A stretch of DNA of 64,000 bases from Cristatella mucedo (lineage: Eukaryota > Bryozoa > Phylactolaemata > Cristatellidae). Shown here piece by piece: positions 49,892 to 55,310 of the stretch; positions within the stretch are counted from its first letter, which is position 1, and each line of letters begins with the position of its first letter. Both the position numbers and the translations under genes were made by a program. Location: positions 11,563,001-11,627,000 of the forward strand of contig WPIO01000005.1 in the NCBI GenBank assembly GCA_009760855.2. Direction: 5' to 3'. The notes under the pieces were generated by a model. It was not told the DNA's origin. It saw nothing but the letters and a program-made list of their open reading frames with translations, and did no database searches.

Positions 49892-50266
49892 CGCTATGCA
49901 CACACATATGCATGAATATAGATAGATACAGTATATTAACATGTTTTGCAATTTACACGCACCTGCAAAATCGTAAGACATATTTTTTTGTATGGACATA
50001 GCGCCTACCTGTCGGCTTTTGCATACTTGGTGCTGCCTCCGCCTTTGGTTTCCCTGGCACCCACCACTGTCGTCGTCGTGTTCAATGAATTCAATCGCAA
50101 GCCAGCGCTCACTTCCGTGCTTGCAGTAGTGATCGCTCTGGGCGTTTTGGCTAAGCAGAAGCGAGCCATGCAAGGAGCCTACAGTCCCAGCCGACAGGAA
50201 ATGTCAGGCTCACGTGCAGAGATCGGCAACGTGCTGAAGCCTCCTCCTGAAGAGCGGCTCATCTAG
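16733..50266 (+). CDS. crb: Crumbs homologue, apical polarity transmembrane protein (13 recognised exons, 5' end missing)
   Basis: Crumbs proteins are type I membrane proteins that define the apical domain of epithelia. Their short tail binds PALS1/Stardust through a C-terminal PDZ ligand and FERM proteins through a juxtamembrane motif. Exons read by eye: 16733-16977, 19066-19242, 19749-19850, 29004-29135, 33672-33794, 36275-36406, 37604-37726, 39199-39330, 40637-40759, 41853-41978, 43188-43348, 46350-46425 and 50127-50266. Each junction has GT/AG, and the phases agree (all phase 1, except phase 0 at 43348/46350 and phase 2 at the first acceptor), giving 597 codons with the stop. Order: 12 EGF repeats (many calcium-binding, D-[ILV]-[DN]-E-C), one helix, and a 37-residue tail ending ERLI. 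No signal peptide or laminin G domain was found, so the N-terminal part is missing or unrecognised. The tail makes the family assignment firm. Confidence 0.93.
17350..17633 (-). mobile_element. LINE-A 3' end inserted in SINE-1
   Basis: Minus-strand LINE-A beginning with its (ATT)n tail and the tail stem-loop, truncated after about 280 bases. The flanking direct repeat AGAG lies at 17346-17349 and 17634-17637. A long CT array has expanded within its tail. Confidence 0.9.
17404..17470 (+). repeat. (CT)n microsatellite inside the LINE-A tail
   Basis: Other LINE-A tails read 'ctcaatctctttctaggcgc' at this point. Here the 'tctctttct' core is replaced by about 67 bases of CT. Confidence 0.95.
17988..18130 (-). 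mobile_element. SINE-1, minus strand
   Basis: Reverse complement of the SINE-1 tail ('ctaagagaacttaatctc'), then the B-box region ('ggctcgagccc') and the A-box end near 18115. Diverged but complete in order. Confidence 0.75.
18288..18437 (+). mobile_element. SINE-1, plus strand
   Basis: A-box region 'tggcccaggggttaaggtgc', an internal duplication in the head (about 25 extra bases), B-box 'gactcgagcccc', and the full tail 'agcgcctggatagagattc' with 'ttctcttagggtgctat'. Confidence 0.85.
19066..19242 (+). CDS. crb: Crumbs exon: end of EGF 2, calcium-binding EGF 3
   Basis: Phase 1 in and out. It completes EGF 2 (GFMGLSC) and encodes a calcium-binding EGF starting DLDEC. EGF 3 has two extra cysteines (an insert with [12 protein letters not shown]), and its CLHNGTC and [12 protein letters not shown] fit the O-fucosylation and Asp/Asn-hydroxylation consensus patterns. 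It ends at GYEG with donor GAAG|gtgcgc, before the sixth cysteine. Confidence 0.9.
19749..19850 (+). CDS. crb: Crumbs exon: end of EGF 3, EGF 4
   Basis: Short exon (102 bases) after the acceptor 'gacgttttcag' with donor CAAG|gtgagt, phase 1 at both ends. ATC supplies the sixth cysteine of EGF 3. EGF 4 follows with CVYSPC, CQNGGFC and YNCTC. It lacks the DxDEC motif and so is a non-calcium EGF. It reads in a different frame from the longer open frame that overlaps it. Confidence 0.88.
20690..21185 (+). mobile_element. LINE-A-related 3' end
   Basis: The + strand encodes the C-terminal region in broken frames (a SDLESFG...[11 protein letters not shown]-like stretch, then [13 protein letters not shown]) and ends with 'gtgcctagaaagagattt' plus an ATT-type tail. 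The 3' UTR differs from typical LINE-A, so this may be a sister subfamily. Confidence 0.75.
21440..22470 (-). mobile_element. LINE-B, about 1 kb 3' portion
   Basis: Minus strand. The reverse complement of the 3' UTR lies at 21440-21640, then the C-terminal region, then a reverse transcriptase thumb-side block with [14 protein letters not shown] (22310-22360). Several stops and frameshifts make it inactive. NDDKTE is a conserved block in L2/CR1-type reverse transcriptases. Confidence 0.8.
23320..23440 (-). mobile_element. Old SINE-2 copy
   Basis: Minus-strand remnant: 'gcggaagagccttaaggg', 'acttgcagt', then 'gcaggactcgaac' corresponding to the decayed B box. No clear ends. Confidence 0.55.
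23656..23715. repeat. Perfect 25-bp inverted repeat with 10-nt spacer
   Basis: The left arm 23656-23680 starts GTTAATAGAAGAACAC and ends TTAAGCCGG. The right arm 23691-23715 is its exact reverse complement. The spacer is ggcagcctga. It lies at the 3' edge of the minus-strand R2-like LINE, where AT-rich flank changes to GC-rich element sequence. Confidence 0.95.
24505..24640 (-). mobile_element. SINE-1 inserted in the R2-like LINE
   Basis: Minus-strand copy with tail 'tatagcgccctaagagaac', a B-box region 'ggctccagccca' and A-box end 'ttaaccactgggcca'. A short 'gccacaggg' duplication lies in the middle. Confidence 0.85.
25095..25752 (-). mobile_element. LINE-A inserted in the R2-like LINE
   Basis: Begins with an (ATT)n tail (25097-25125) and the tail stem-loop, then the 3' UTR with two 'catgcacacggtcagcatgc'-type repeats, then the C-terminal coding region on the minus strand ([20 protein letters not shown]). 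It ends near 25752, where R2-like sequence resumes. The target duplication is not clear. Confidence 0.85.
27216..27402 (+). mobile_element. SINE-2, near-intact copy
   Basis: tRNA-like head with an A-box region 'tggcacactaggtaaggtgg' and a B box 'gggttcgattcc', a body with the hairpin 'agccttaaaggct', and a (TTTA)n tail. The flanking direct repeat GCAGAG lies at 27210-27215 and 27403-27408. It is inserted in the R2-like LINE. Confidence 0.9.
27667..28490 (-). mobile_element. LINE-A, about 0.8 kb 3' portion
   Basis: ATT tail and tail stem-loop at 27667-27740, 3' UTR, then the minus-strand C-terminal region with a long open stretch ([12 protein letters not shown]..., [31 protein letters not shown]). 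This is one of the better preserved coding parts of the family. Confidence 0.85.
29004..29135 (+). CDS. crb: Crumbs exon B1: end of EGF 4, calcium-binding EGF 5
   Basis: 44 codons, phase 1-1. WTGKNC closes EGF 4, then DVDEC starts a calcium-binding EGF with CDHNATC and [12 protein letters not shown], ending GFKG. B-type exon: the second cysteine follows DEC after six residues, and the C-terminal part ends YGFKG. Donor AAAG|gtacgc. Both post-translational consensus patterns (O-fucose, Asp/Asn hydroxylation) are present. Confidence 0.93.
30189..30315 (-). mobile_element. SINE-2, truncated
   Basis: A TTTA tail as 'aaataaataaatg', the body 'tgtatagcaacagaagaac' and 'gcagtggcgataaaggatcg', then a B-box region 'ggaatcgaacccacgacctcg', after which the tRNA-like head is lost. 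Confidence 0.85.
30822..31265 (-). mobile_element. LINE-A remnant with an internal piece in opposite orientation
   Basis: 30822-31080 is a minus-strand LINE-A-like 3' end (tail as 'taataatagtaatgcatttg', stem-loop near 30865). From about 31095 to 31265 the + strand encodes a decayed LINE reverse-transcriptase-end block (NDNKTSVI..., then [11 protein letters not shown]). This layout is what twin priming produces. Confidence 0.65.
31738..32195 (-). mobile_element. LINE-B 3' portion
   Basis: Minus strand. 3' UTR start 'tgtatctccgtctgtaac', then the C-terminal coding region at 31975-32180 ([36 protein letters not shown]). It closely matches the copy at 62630. Confidence 0.85.
32300..32720 (+). 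mobile_element. LINE-A-like reverse transcriptase fragment
   Basis: The + strand has [13 protein letters not shown] (32358-32410), a decayed [16 protein letters not shown] block (32500-32550), and further decayed blocks. These are reverse transcriptase motifs of L2/CR1-type LINEs. Many frameshifts. Confidence 0.7.
33672..33794 (+). CDS. crb: Crumbs exon A1: end of EGF 5, calcium-binding EGF 6
   Basis: 41 codons, phase 1-1, after the acceptor 'gattgtgttgcag'. TNC closes EGF 5. EGF 6 starts DIDECL, has the A-type signature TY-x2-SPVC, then CKHNGTC and [12 protein letters not shown], ending DLG with donor CTCG|gtaagt. Confidence 0.93.
34938..35035 (+). mobile_element. SINE-1, diverged
   Basis: 'atggcttaggggtacggtgc' head, B-box-like 'gggtttgagccc', tail 'aagtgcctggatatagatt'. 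Confidence 0.7.
35185..35870 (+). mobile_element. LINE-A internal fragment (RT core to C-terminal domain)
   Basis: + strand. It carries the [10 protein letters not shown] block, a decayed G-x2[14 protein letters not shown] block, a catalytic-motif remnant ([13 protein letters not shown], 35396-35435), [15 protein letters not shown] (35490-35540) and LGVLLQSD-type remnants. No 3' tail. Confidence 0.75.
36275..36406 (+). CDS. crb: Crumbs exon B2: end of EGF 6, calcium-binding EGF 7
   Basis: 44 codons, phase 1-1, acceptor 'tgcatcttcgtag', donor GAAG|gtgagt. WTGRYC closes EGF 6, then DVDEC, CEHNTTC and [12 protein letters not shown], ending GSGYEG. B-type, closest in layout to exon B1. Confidence 0.94.
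36407..37603. other. Crumbs intron B2-A2 (1.2 kb)
   Basis: It contains SINE-1 at 36850-36972 and nothing else recognised. The acceptor is 'ttcatccgggtag' at 37603. Confidence 0.6.
36850..36972 (+). mobile_element. SINE-1
   Basis: Head 'tggcccagaggtcagatgc', B-box 'agctcgagccc', tail 'aagcacttgaacagagatt' and 'ttctcttagggcactatat'. Confidence 0.8.
37604..37726 (+). CDS. crb: Crumbs exon A2: end of EGF 7, calcium-binding EGF 8
   Basis: 41 codons, phase 1-1. I chose the AG at 37602-37603 over the AG at 37615-37616, because only the former keeps the sixth cysteine of EGF 7 (QHC) and the shared 123-base length. It then reads DINECL, SY-x2-SPVC, CKNGGTC and [12 protein letters not shown], ending DSG with donor TCAG|gtaggt. 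A-type. Confidence 0.9.
37727..39198. other. Crumbs intron A2-B3 (1.5 kb)
   Basis: It contains a 146-bp tandem duplication (38588-38879) and nothing else recognised. Confidence 0.6.
38588..38879. repeat. 146-bp unit in two tandem copies
   Basis: Copy 1 begins 'cgttctgcacaaaaatattg' at 38588 and copy 2 begins 'cgttctgcacaaaaacattg' at 38734. Both include 'aatccgatttgcc' and end 'tagattagtcctac/t'. They differ at scattered positions. Confidence 0.9.
39199..39330 (+). CDS. crb: Crumbs exon B3: end of EGF 8, calcium-binding EGF 9
   Basis: 44 codons, phase 1-1, acceptor 'ctgacctcgcag', donor CAAG|gtactc. WAGLNC closes EGF 8, then DVDEC, CQHGTLC (O-fucose consensus lost) and [12 protein letters not shown], ending SGFQG. 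B-type. Confidence 0.94.
39331..40636. other. Crumbs intron B3-A3 (1.3 kb)
   Basis: It contains a short LINE-B fragment (40125-40250) and nothing else recognised. Confidence 0.55.
40125..40250 (-). mobile_element. LINE-B 3' UTR fragment
   Basis: Matches the inner part of the LINE-B 3' UTR on the minus strand ('gaagcatagctgagtcagga', 'agtgaatagcatggaaatag', 'atgtgccacggttggctg'). Both ends are truncated. Confidence 0.65.
40637..40759 (+). CDS. crb: Crumbs exon A3: end of EGF 9, calcium-binding EGF 10
   Basis: 41 codons, phase 1-1, acceptor 'ggttcttatag', donor ACAG|gtaatg. KLC closes EGF 9, then DINECL, TY-x2-APIC, CKNKGQC (O-fucose consensus lost) and [12 protein letters not shown], ending GTG. 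A-type, identical in length to A1 and A2. Confidence 0.93.
40760..41852. other. Crumbs intron A3-B4 (1.1 kb)
   Basis: It contains a LINE-A remnant (41090-41395) and C homopolymer runs near 41588 and 41755. Nothing else was recognised. Confidence 0.55.
41090..41395 (-). mobile_element. LINE-A remnant with inverted internal piece
   Basis: Minus-strand tail (AT-rich repeats, then 'gcaccctcagagaactcaaa', stem-loop) to about 41245. From there the + strand carries a decayed 'gacaacaag...LGVP' block from the reverse transcriptase end, as in the copy at 30822. Confidence 0.65.
41853..41978 (+). CDS. crb: Crumbs exon B4: end of EGF 10, calcium-binding EGF 11
   Basis: 42 codons, phase 1-1, acceptor 'ctgctctcag', donor GCAG|gtgagt. 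FTDRNC closes EGF 10, then DIDEC, an alanine-rich loop (AAAAPVAAC), CSSHGNC and [12 protein letters not shown], ending AAG. The NTPGSF block matches B3, so I class it as B-type with a shorter end and a longer first loop. Confidence 0.92.
41979..43187. other. Crumbs intron (1.2 kb)
   Basis: It contains a CT-rich microsatellite at 42679-42772. Nothing else was recognised. Confidence 0.55.
42679..42772 (+). repeat. (CT)n microsatellite, interrupted at its 3' end
   Basis: CT dinucleotides with TTCTC and CCCTC interruptions from 42735 on. Confidence 0.97.
43188..43348 (+). CDS. crb: Crumbs exon: end of EGF 11, membrane-proximal EGF 12
   Basis: Starts in phase 1 (FLPPIC closes EGF 11) and ends in phase 0 at GCTCTG|gtaagc. 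The last EGF has six cysteines (ADPC, AYC, GSC, VTC, CSC, QQC), no calcium-binding start motif, and one N-glycosylation site (NSS). It precedes the membrane helix. 53 codons plus two bases. Confidence 0.9.
45013..45100 (+). repeat. (CT)n microsatellite
   Basis: About 88 bases of uninterrupted CT. Confidence 0.98.
45255..46240 (-). mobile_element. Two adjacent or nested LINE-A-like 3' remnants
   Basis: A first tail lies at about 45280 ('cctaagagaac'-like, 'aatctctttctag') followed by decayed 3' UTR and C-terminal coding traces to about 45650. A second tail-like block ('aaatatctctaggcatc') begins at 45660 and is followed by similar content to 46240 (a HICLP, ...SAARLFVV-like stretch on the minus strand). 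Both are highly diverged. Confidence 0.55.
46350..46425 (+). CDS. crb: Crumbs exon: start of the transmembrane helix
   Basis: 76 bases, acceptor 'gttacttttcgtag' in phase 0, donor GCTG|gtaagt in phase 1. It encodes a short linker (APDSLN) and then a hydrophobic stretch [19 protein letters not shown]. Too short to be noticed as an open frame, but it joins in frame to both neighbours and supplies the N-terminal two thirds of the membrane span. Confidence 0.9.
46905..46955 (-). mobile_element. LINE-A tail fragment
   Basis: Only the reverse complement of the tail ('ccttaagagaactaaatctc') after an ATT-rich stretch (46845-46890). It is immediately followed by a + strand LINE-A copy. Confidence 0.6.
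46990..47680 (+). mobile_element. LINE-A 3' portion
   Basis: + strand, with an internal deletion near 47215 that removes the [13 protein letters not shown] region (VHAFVS joins SLRYTPP). It then has [24 protein letters not shown], the full 3' UTR, the tail stem-loop (47609-47650) and (ATT)n. Confidence 0.85.
47725..48545 (-). mobile_element. LINE-A inter-domain and RT N-terminal fragment
   Basis: Minus strand, reading downwards from 48545: a region between endonuclease and RT ([28 protein letters not shown]), then broken KKGTP-like and [12 protein letters not shown] blocks at 47790-47730. This part of the LINE is not seen in other copies here. Confidence 0.7.
48555..48650 (+). mobile_element. 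LINE-A internal fragment fused to a 3' tail
   Basis: The + strand encodes [12 protein letters not shown] (a block upstream of NDNKTE in other copies) and joins directly to 'ggtgatatacaaatat' with ATT repeats, as if the element were internally deleted. Confidence 0.5.
49505..49590 (-). mobile_element. LINE-A tail fragment
   Basis: 'ataataataataatag', then 'cacttgataaagcgccctca' and the stem-loop, truncated after 'gcgctttacattg'. Confidence 0.8.
49674..49818 (+). mobile_element. SINE-1 with duplicated tail segment
   Basis: Head 'tggtcgagcgattaagg', B-box-like 'gggcttaaacccc', tail with two copies of 'gattaggttctc'. The 3' end runs straight into the GT array. Confidence 0.8.
49818..49895 (+). 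repeat. (GT)n microsatellite with GC interruptions
   Basis: About 78 bases of GT/GC alternation starting at the end of SINE-1. Confidence 0.97.
50127..50266 (+). CDS. crb: Crumbs terminal coding exon: end of TM helix and cytoplasmic tail
   Basis: Phase 1 acceptor. VVIALGVLA completes the helix, then 37 residues: [13 protein letters not shown] is the juxtamembrane FERM-binding region, then a middle part ([10 protein letters not shown]), and PPPEERLI with the terminal ERLI PDZ ligand before TAG 50264-50266. The 37-residue length and both motifs match Crumbs tails from flies to vertebrates. The two threonines of the fly tail that are reported aPKC targets are methionine and alanine here, while the serines of YSPS are kept. 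Confidence 0.97.
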
Positions 50267-51200
50267 AATGCACCGTTTGTCTTTTTGTCGATCCATATGC
50301 CACCACCGGCGGCGAGGTGCGAAACAGTGGTGCTGTTTTTCCTGTCCCGTTTGAAGCCGTCGGATTTGCAAGGTCTGCAGAGGCGGGCCTCTTGTCAGGC
50401 AAACGCGTGCATCATGCACGGACTACCGGCTCACTGCGCCACTAGACAACCCTGCGCCTACCGTACCGGGTAGTCGTGTCACTGCCGCATGGACTATTTC
50501 CCCTTCTCGGTTTTCCAAGTTGATCCCGACCTTACTTGTTGTCATCGTTTGACTGCTGTGGCAGCATTGAAGATGCTTGCTTGCTTCGTTATTGTAACGT
50601 ATTCAATGGGGGCAGGCTCTTCAACCGTTTTATTAGGGACGGCCTTGTACTTTATCGTGCTTACCACCTATGTAGTCAGGTTTTGTATTCCAGCCGTTTG
50701 CATTTTTACCGTTTCATAGATTTTTTGTCATGCCTTATGCACTGGTTTTGCTGGCCATGATTGGAAGTCTGGTCACTGCAGTGCCTTGTTAAGAGCAAGT
50801 GTGTGCAACTTGCTCGTTCTGTATGCTATGCAAATCGCCACCCTCCATAAAGATGTGTCGTGCTCTTTGCGTCCTACAGTTGATCAATCTCGGACCTGTT
50901 TGCTTTATTGCAGAGGACATCTGTCCATTCTTACCTGTTGTGCTTGCCTCCTTGTATTAATAGCACTTTGTCTTACTTTTCTGAACCTCGCTTTTGTATG
51001 CACTATAGCTTTCGGTCTAACGTTGTGTCATTGGCTGCATAACTATCGGTCCACGCTGTATGTGTATGCCTGTTCTGGCCGACAGTGCTTATTCTTTCCT
51101 TGGATCTTTCGCTCAGGCTTACTTATGTGCTCCGAGGCAAGAGAATGTGCTTTCTGAAACATGTGCTGTGTGTATTAATAAAGTGATCGTTATGCTAGAA
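50267..51200 (+). other. Crumbs 3' UTR
   Basis: About 0.9 kb of non-repetitive sequence from the TAG to the poly(A) signal at 51177. Open frames inside it show no recognisable motif. Confidence 0.65.
51177..51182 (+). promoter_or_regulatory. Poly(A) signal AATAAA of Crumbs
   Basis: Canonical AATAAA, the likely 3' end of the transcript. It is followed by a TG-rich context ('gtgatcgttatg'). Confidence 0.7.
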
Positions 51201-52254
51201 CCGTGACTGCGAAGGTTCATTTGCATATTCATGCCCCTTGATTATTGGACAGGCCTGTGTCCAAACCTTGTGTTGAAAAGAGCATTCTCTTTTCTCCACA
51301 ACTAACCGCTGTGTGTCTGTGTTGCACTCACTGCAGGCGTTCTGACTGCTGTGCTGACACAGTAGGCTGCTCTCCGTATTGGTCCAGCGCTTACCACCAT
51401 ATAGGGCAGAAAAACAAGATGGTGTCCTATAAAATCATTTGAGTCCGATCGTGATTTTCTCTACGTTTTGGCACTGTCAAATATCGTCTACATTAAGTCG
51501 GCTGGCATCGTATATTTATGTTATTGATAGACCATTTTGTGGCAAATCCTGATGACATGAGGAGTGATGCTGCTGAGCTCAAACCTGACTCGGCTGCTAT
51601 CATGATTGCTGTATTTGCTTTTGCACTGCTGTAAGCTGCTACAGTTTGTTGTTGCAGGATTTTGTAGTTATTTTTCTGTTAGGAAAGTGTGATGTACTGG
51701 TAACTTCGATTCCTGCTGGAGTAGAACACTTCATACCTAGAGATTCTGCTTGGTTGATTGCACGAAAACACAAAGCTCGGGTGGGTCAGAACAAATTCTC
51801 CGTAAGTAATCGCTACACTAGGCCGCATGTGGTTGGCAGCCTGCCTACTCTGGCATAGCACTCCTGTTAAGCAATGTAGCTTCTGTTGCCAGAGGAGCTA
51901 GCATTTTTCCAAAAATAAGGCTTGGGTCTTATATTGATTTGCTCCAGAAGACTTCTTCGGGCTTATTATAAGGGGTTCTCATTTATTCTTATACAGCAAT
52001 CTATATTTATCCAAAACTCGAATTCAGGCCTGAATTTCTTGCGAATCCATTTTCTCTTGAACCATTGGACCCAATCTCTCGTGTCCAGCAATAGAGCTGT
52101 CCTTAAATGAGCACTTCTTGTCTATTTAACCTGCTTATAGTGTATTGGCAATACAGCTTCAGTAATTGTATCTCATAAATTCCTCATCCGAGTCACAACT
52201 TCTTGCAGACTGGGCTTTAAAAGTTCCATTCTGAGTTATCCATTCTATTTTCAA
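51201..52254. other. Unassigned DNA downstream of Crumbs
   Basis: No exon or repeat recognised. Confidence 0.4.
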
Positions 52255-52412
52255 AATAGAATTCATTTGTATAGGCCCCCAGGAGAACTTAAATCTCAAT
52301 TCAGGTGCTTCACACATGCCTCGGAGCTCGAGCCCGAGACCTCTTGCCAGACCTTGATAGACCTTGATCGGGGCGAGCACATTAACCGCTGGACCAAACC
52401 AGCTCGGCAATA
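52255..52412 (-). mobile_element. SINE-1, minus strand
   Basis: Tail 'caggagaacttaaatctc', B-box 'gagctcgagccc', A-box end 'ttaaccgctggaccaa', with a short duplication 'gaccttgata' in the head. Confidence 0.85.
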
Positions 52413-53169
52413 TAGTCATTAACTTCCATGCACAAATAGTCCTTGGAACGATACGCTTTTTGCAATTTTGAGAGTCTGGTGGTAGGAAGTCATTCCTGAG
52501 GGAATCATTATTTGATCTATACTTCTCTCTGCAAGTAAGTTCTTGTCTTTAGCTGGTGAGTTCTGGCTGAATCCCTGTCTACAGACCTCTCTGGCCACCT
52601 CACACAAGTGGGAGCGTTGAATTCGGCTCACTCCCTTATAGCAGCTTGTGCACACCACCGACAGGCCGACGTCTGGAAGTGACTATGGGGTCGCGAACCT
52701 GTCCGTGGCCAGAAAGCGGCTGACCTTGGGCAAGCTTGGTCAGCGTCCATGCCCTACCTTCCACTTGCCTGGCGATCTCTCGTAGCTTCGAAATCACCAC
52801 GGAGCTGTGCGTACGTGCGTTTCGAGTGTCCGGATCGGCAGACGCTGCCACGACCTCGAGGCTGGCCAGCGATAGCAGGTTGGACACTTGAGGCACCTGC
52901 TATCGGCTTCCGACTACAGCGAGGCCGGACCGACTCGGCCACATTCCTCGTTGGACGAAGCGATACAGCCTAGGCCGGCGACAGCCGTCGGCGTCGGGCG
53001 AGCTCGGCATGAGGCAGGCTTCTGCGGTGCCACTGCGTTCGTCACCAACCCGATTAGGCCCGAGGCCGCTCACGGAGTGAAAGAGAAAGTAAAAGAGGTT
53101 CGGCAAAAGTCCGTTGGTGCTTTGTCGGCTTGCTGTAGCACAGGCTTTTGACACCAGACGTCTGGCGGA
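52413..53169. other. Unassigned, GC-rich from about 52650
   Basis: The base composition rises sharply from 52650 to 53060, with overlapping open frames on both strands but no motif I recognise. It may be the start of the Mutator-like element or another transposon. Confidence 0.35.
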
Positions 53170-54134
53170 GGTAGCAGAGCAGGGGCATGAAGAAGGCCCG
53201 AAGTTCGTCAAGCTTTTTGCCACGTGAGAAGAAGGCTGGCCGTCGTTGGAACGTGGAGGACCTGTGGATATGCATCGAATCTCACGGCGTCGCCACGGAT
53301 AACTCCCTTAGAACAGGCAAGGTAGTGGATGCAGAAGTGCAAAGCCTGAAATGCAAGGGTTGTAAGGTCAGTAAAGGAGACCATGACTGTGAACAAAAAA
53401 TGTTAGTGGCTCGAGTGGGACAATGGAGGTAGAAGGGGCGAATATTTGCTCGATCATTAGCCACACGTTGTGTAAGGTATACTACATATTTAGGAGATGG
53501 TGATTCTAAAGCTTGGATAGCCGCTAGCAACGATCGTCCGTATGGTGACCAAACGATTACAAAGCTGGAGTATATAGCCCATGCGTGTTAAAGGCACAGG
53601 TACAGCTTTGCAGAAGCTGAAGAGAGGCAGGAAGAAAGACTACCACGGGGTAACCGAAGGTTTCATTCGGGCCGGTGAGCTGACAGACAGCAGTACAAAT
53701 ACGTTGCACAAACAATTTGCAAATGCCGTCATATATAATCCCAATAATCTTGAAGGAATGAGGACAGCTGTGTGGCAAACCTTTCACCGCACTTTTTCAA
53801 TTGATGAAGAACCGGATCTGAAGAAGCTTTTTACCAAAGGTGCACTGGGGGCAGCTCTCAGGCTAGCCGTGATACTAGCCCTTGCCTTAGTGAGTCTGAC
53901 TAGGGCACCTAGAGCAACCCGTAGCGGGCGGACTAGCCAAGAGGAATTGGGTATCGGCACATTAGTTAACTGGGAGCGGAGCGATGTGTCAGTCTGACAG
54001 CGAGATCCGCTCAGGTTAGAATGGAGCTTTGGTCAGACAAAGAGCAGTCAGGATGTTGACCAACTACTGTACTCCAATAGACAAAGAGCGAAAAAATGGC
54101 AAGCCAGCGCAGGAGCCATCTAATAAATTAAAAA

Positions 54135-54272
54135 CAATAATAATAATAATGCATTTGATAAAGCGCCCTCGGAGAACTCAATCTCTCTCTAGACGCTTTA
54201 CGTTTTTGCTGCAAAGGGAAATGCAATTGAATGGTGAGTAATATCATGCTTGATAAACAAACAAAATGAATT
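54135..54272 (-). mobile_element. LINE-A 3' fragment inside the Mutator-like remnant
   Basis: (ATT)n tail, 'gcatttgataaagcgccctc', the stem-loop and the first part of the 3' UTR, ending 'aaacaaacaaaatgaat'. Confidence 0.85.
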
Positions 54273-54800
54273 ACAGGCGGAACCGAATAGGCCGAGGACG
54301 GACACCAAGAGCTGGGTCCAACAAAGTAGCTATGCTCAAGGTCATGAGGAGAGAGAGAGAGAGTATAAACGATACGACTGATAGAGCTCGGAGCTGCAGC
54401 TTCGCTAGTCGATGCGAGACTACTCCTCGAGAGCACGAGAGTCGAACCCACGGCGACGAACAGCTAAGTGCAACTTAGACTGCGTGGTTGTGTTCTGTCG
54501 GCTACTCAGTTAGCTGCTCATATCTTGAGGTGCTGTAGCGGTACGCCTTCGGGGGTCGGGACCATCGCTAGCTACGCAGGCGTGTGGTAGCTTACTGTAG
54601 TCGGGCTTCGGAAGTTCTCACGCAGTTCACTCCGTCGGTCCGGTGCGTGCCTCATAAAGCGCTTGCGCCGGCGCGTAACTATTACTAACAGGCCCACAAT
54701 AAACTGTTGCTTTCGGCACACAGTTGTGGCCGGTTGTGTTTTAACCGTGCTGCAGTGCTGCACTACACCGTCCACCGGTAGAGAACCGGGGGACAGACTT
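54273..54800. other. Unassigned insert, possible solo LTR
   Basis: This non-coding, fairly GC-rich block interrupts the transposase. It has a GA run (54349-54362) and an AATAAA at 54698-54703 about 100 bases before its end, as LTRs often do. I could not fix TG/CA ends or a target duplication. Confidence 0.3.
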
Positions 54801-55310
54801 CTGCGTGGTTACAAAGGTGATACAATCAGACTGCCGCATCAAAAGGCGTTAGCTTTAAATGAAGTGTACGATCACATATGTCTAGACACCACATCGTAAA
54901 ACCCGGTAAAAAAATTAGGTGGGAGATGAACATACGGAAAATGCATCAGACTATCTCCGGAGTAAATGAATGCGTATTAAATAAAACTCAAAACAATAAT
55001 GAATCACTGCACAATCTTATCTGGACAAAGACGACAAAGAAGGACTTTGGGGAATGTCTGTAATACCGTTGGCAGTGTCTGATGCAGCGATACATAAATG
55101 AGGGAATGTGTGGCCGTATGCCAGTATTCAGGTTAGGCATTCATGTGGGACAGTGGGTGCGAAAGTTTATGGTACAGTATGACAATGATAGCAAATGCAA
55201 TGCAGAAGCAAATGCAAAATGTAAGCAAAAGAAAATTAGTTTAGATAAGATGCCTGCACAAAGGCAAAAGAAAGATCATTCTTACTGCCCTGATGAGGGA
55301 CCCGTGTAGG

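Larger units (their letters stand above)
46426..50126. other. Last Crumbs intron (3.7 kb)
   Basis: Contents: LINE-A pieces (46905-46955 minus, 46990-47680 plus, 47725-48545 minus, 48555-48650 plus), a LINE-A tail (49505-49590), SINE-1 (49674-49818) and a GT array. 48651-49504 shows nothing recognisable. The acceptor is 'cttccgtgcttgcag'. Confidence 0.65.
53170..55310 (+). pseudogene. Broken Mutator-like (MULE-type) transposase
   Basis: Pieces on the + strand, in changing frames, follow the order of animal Mutator-like transposases. A CKGC...HDC zinc-binding-like region lies at 53350-53395. YTTYLGDGDSKAW (53475-53520, with DGD as a likely catalytic acid) is followed by YGDQTITKLEYIAH (about 53540-53582) and RMGTALQKLKRG after a frameshift (53580-53630). 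AVIYNPNNLEGMRTAVW (53728-53775) and FSIDEEPD follow. After an interruption come VYDHICLD (54864-54887) and KTQNNNESLHNLIWTK (54978-55030). The interruption (54135-54800) includes a LINE-A fragment. Several frameshifts make it inactive. Terminal inverted repeats were not located. The family name rests on remembered motif order. Confidence 0.6.
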
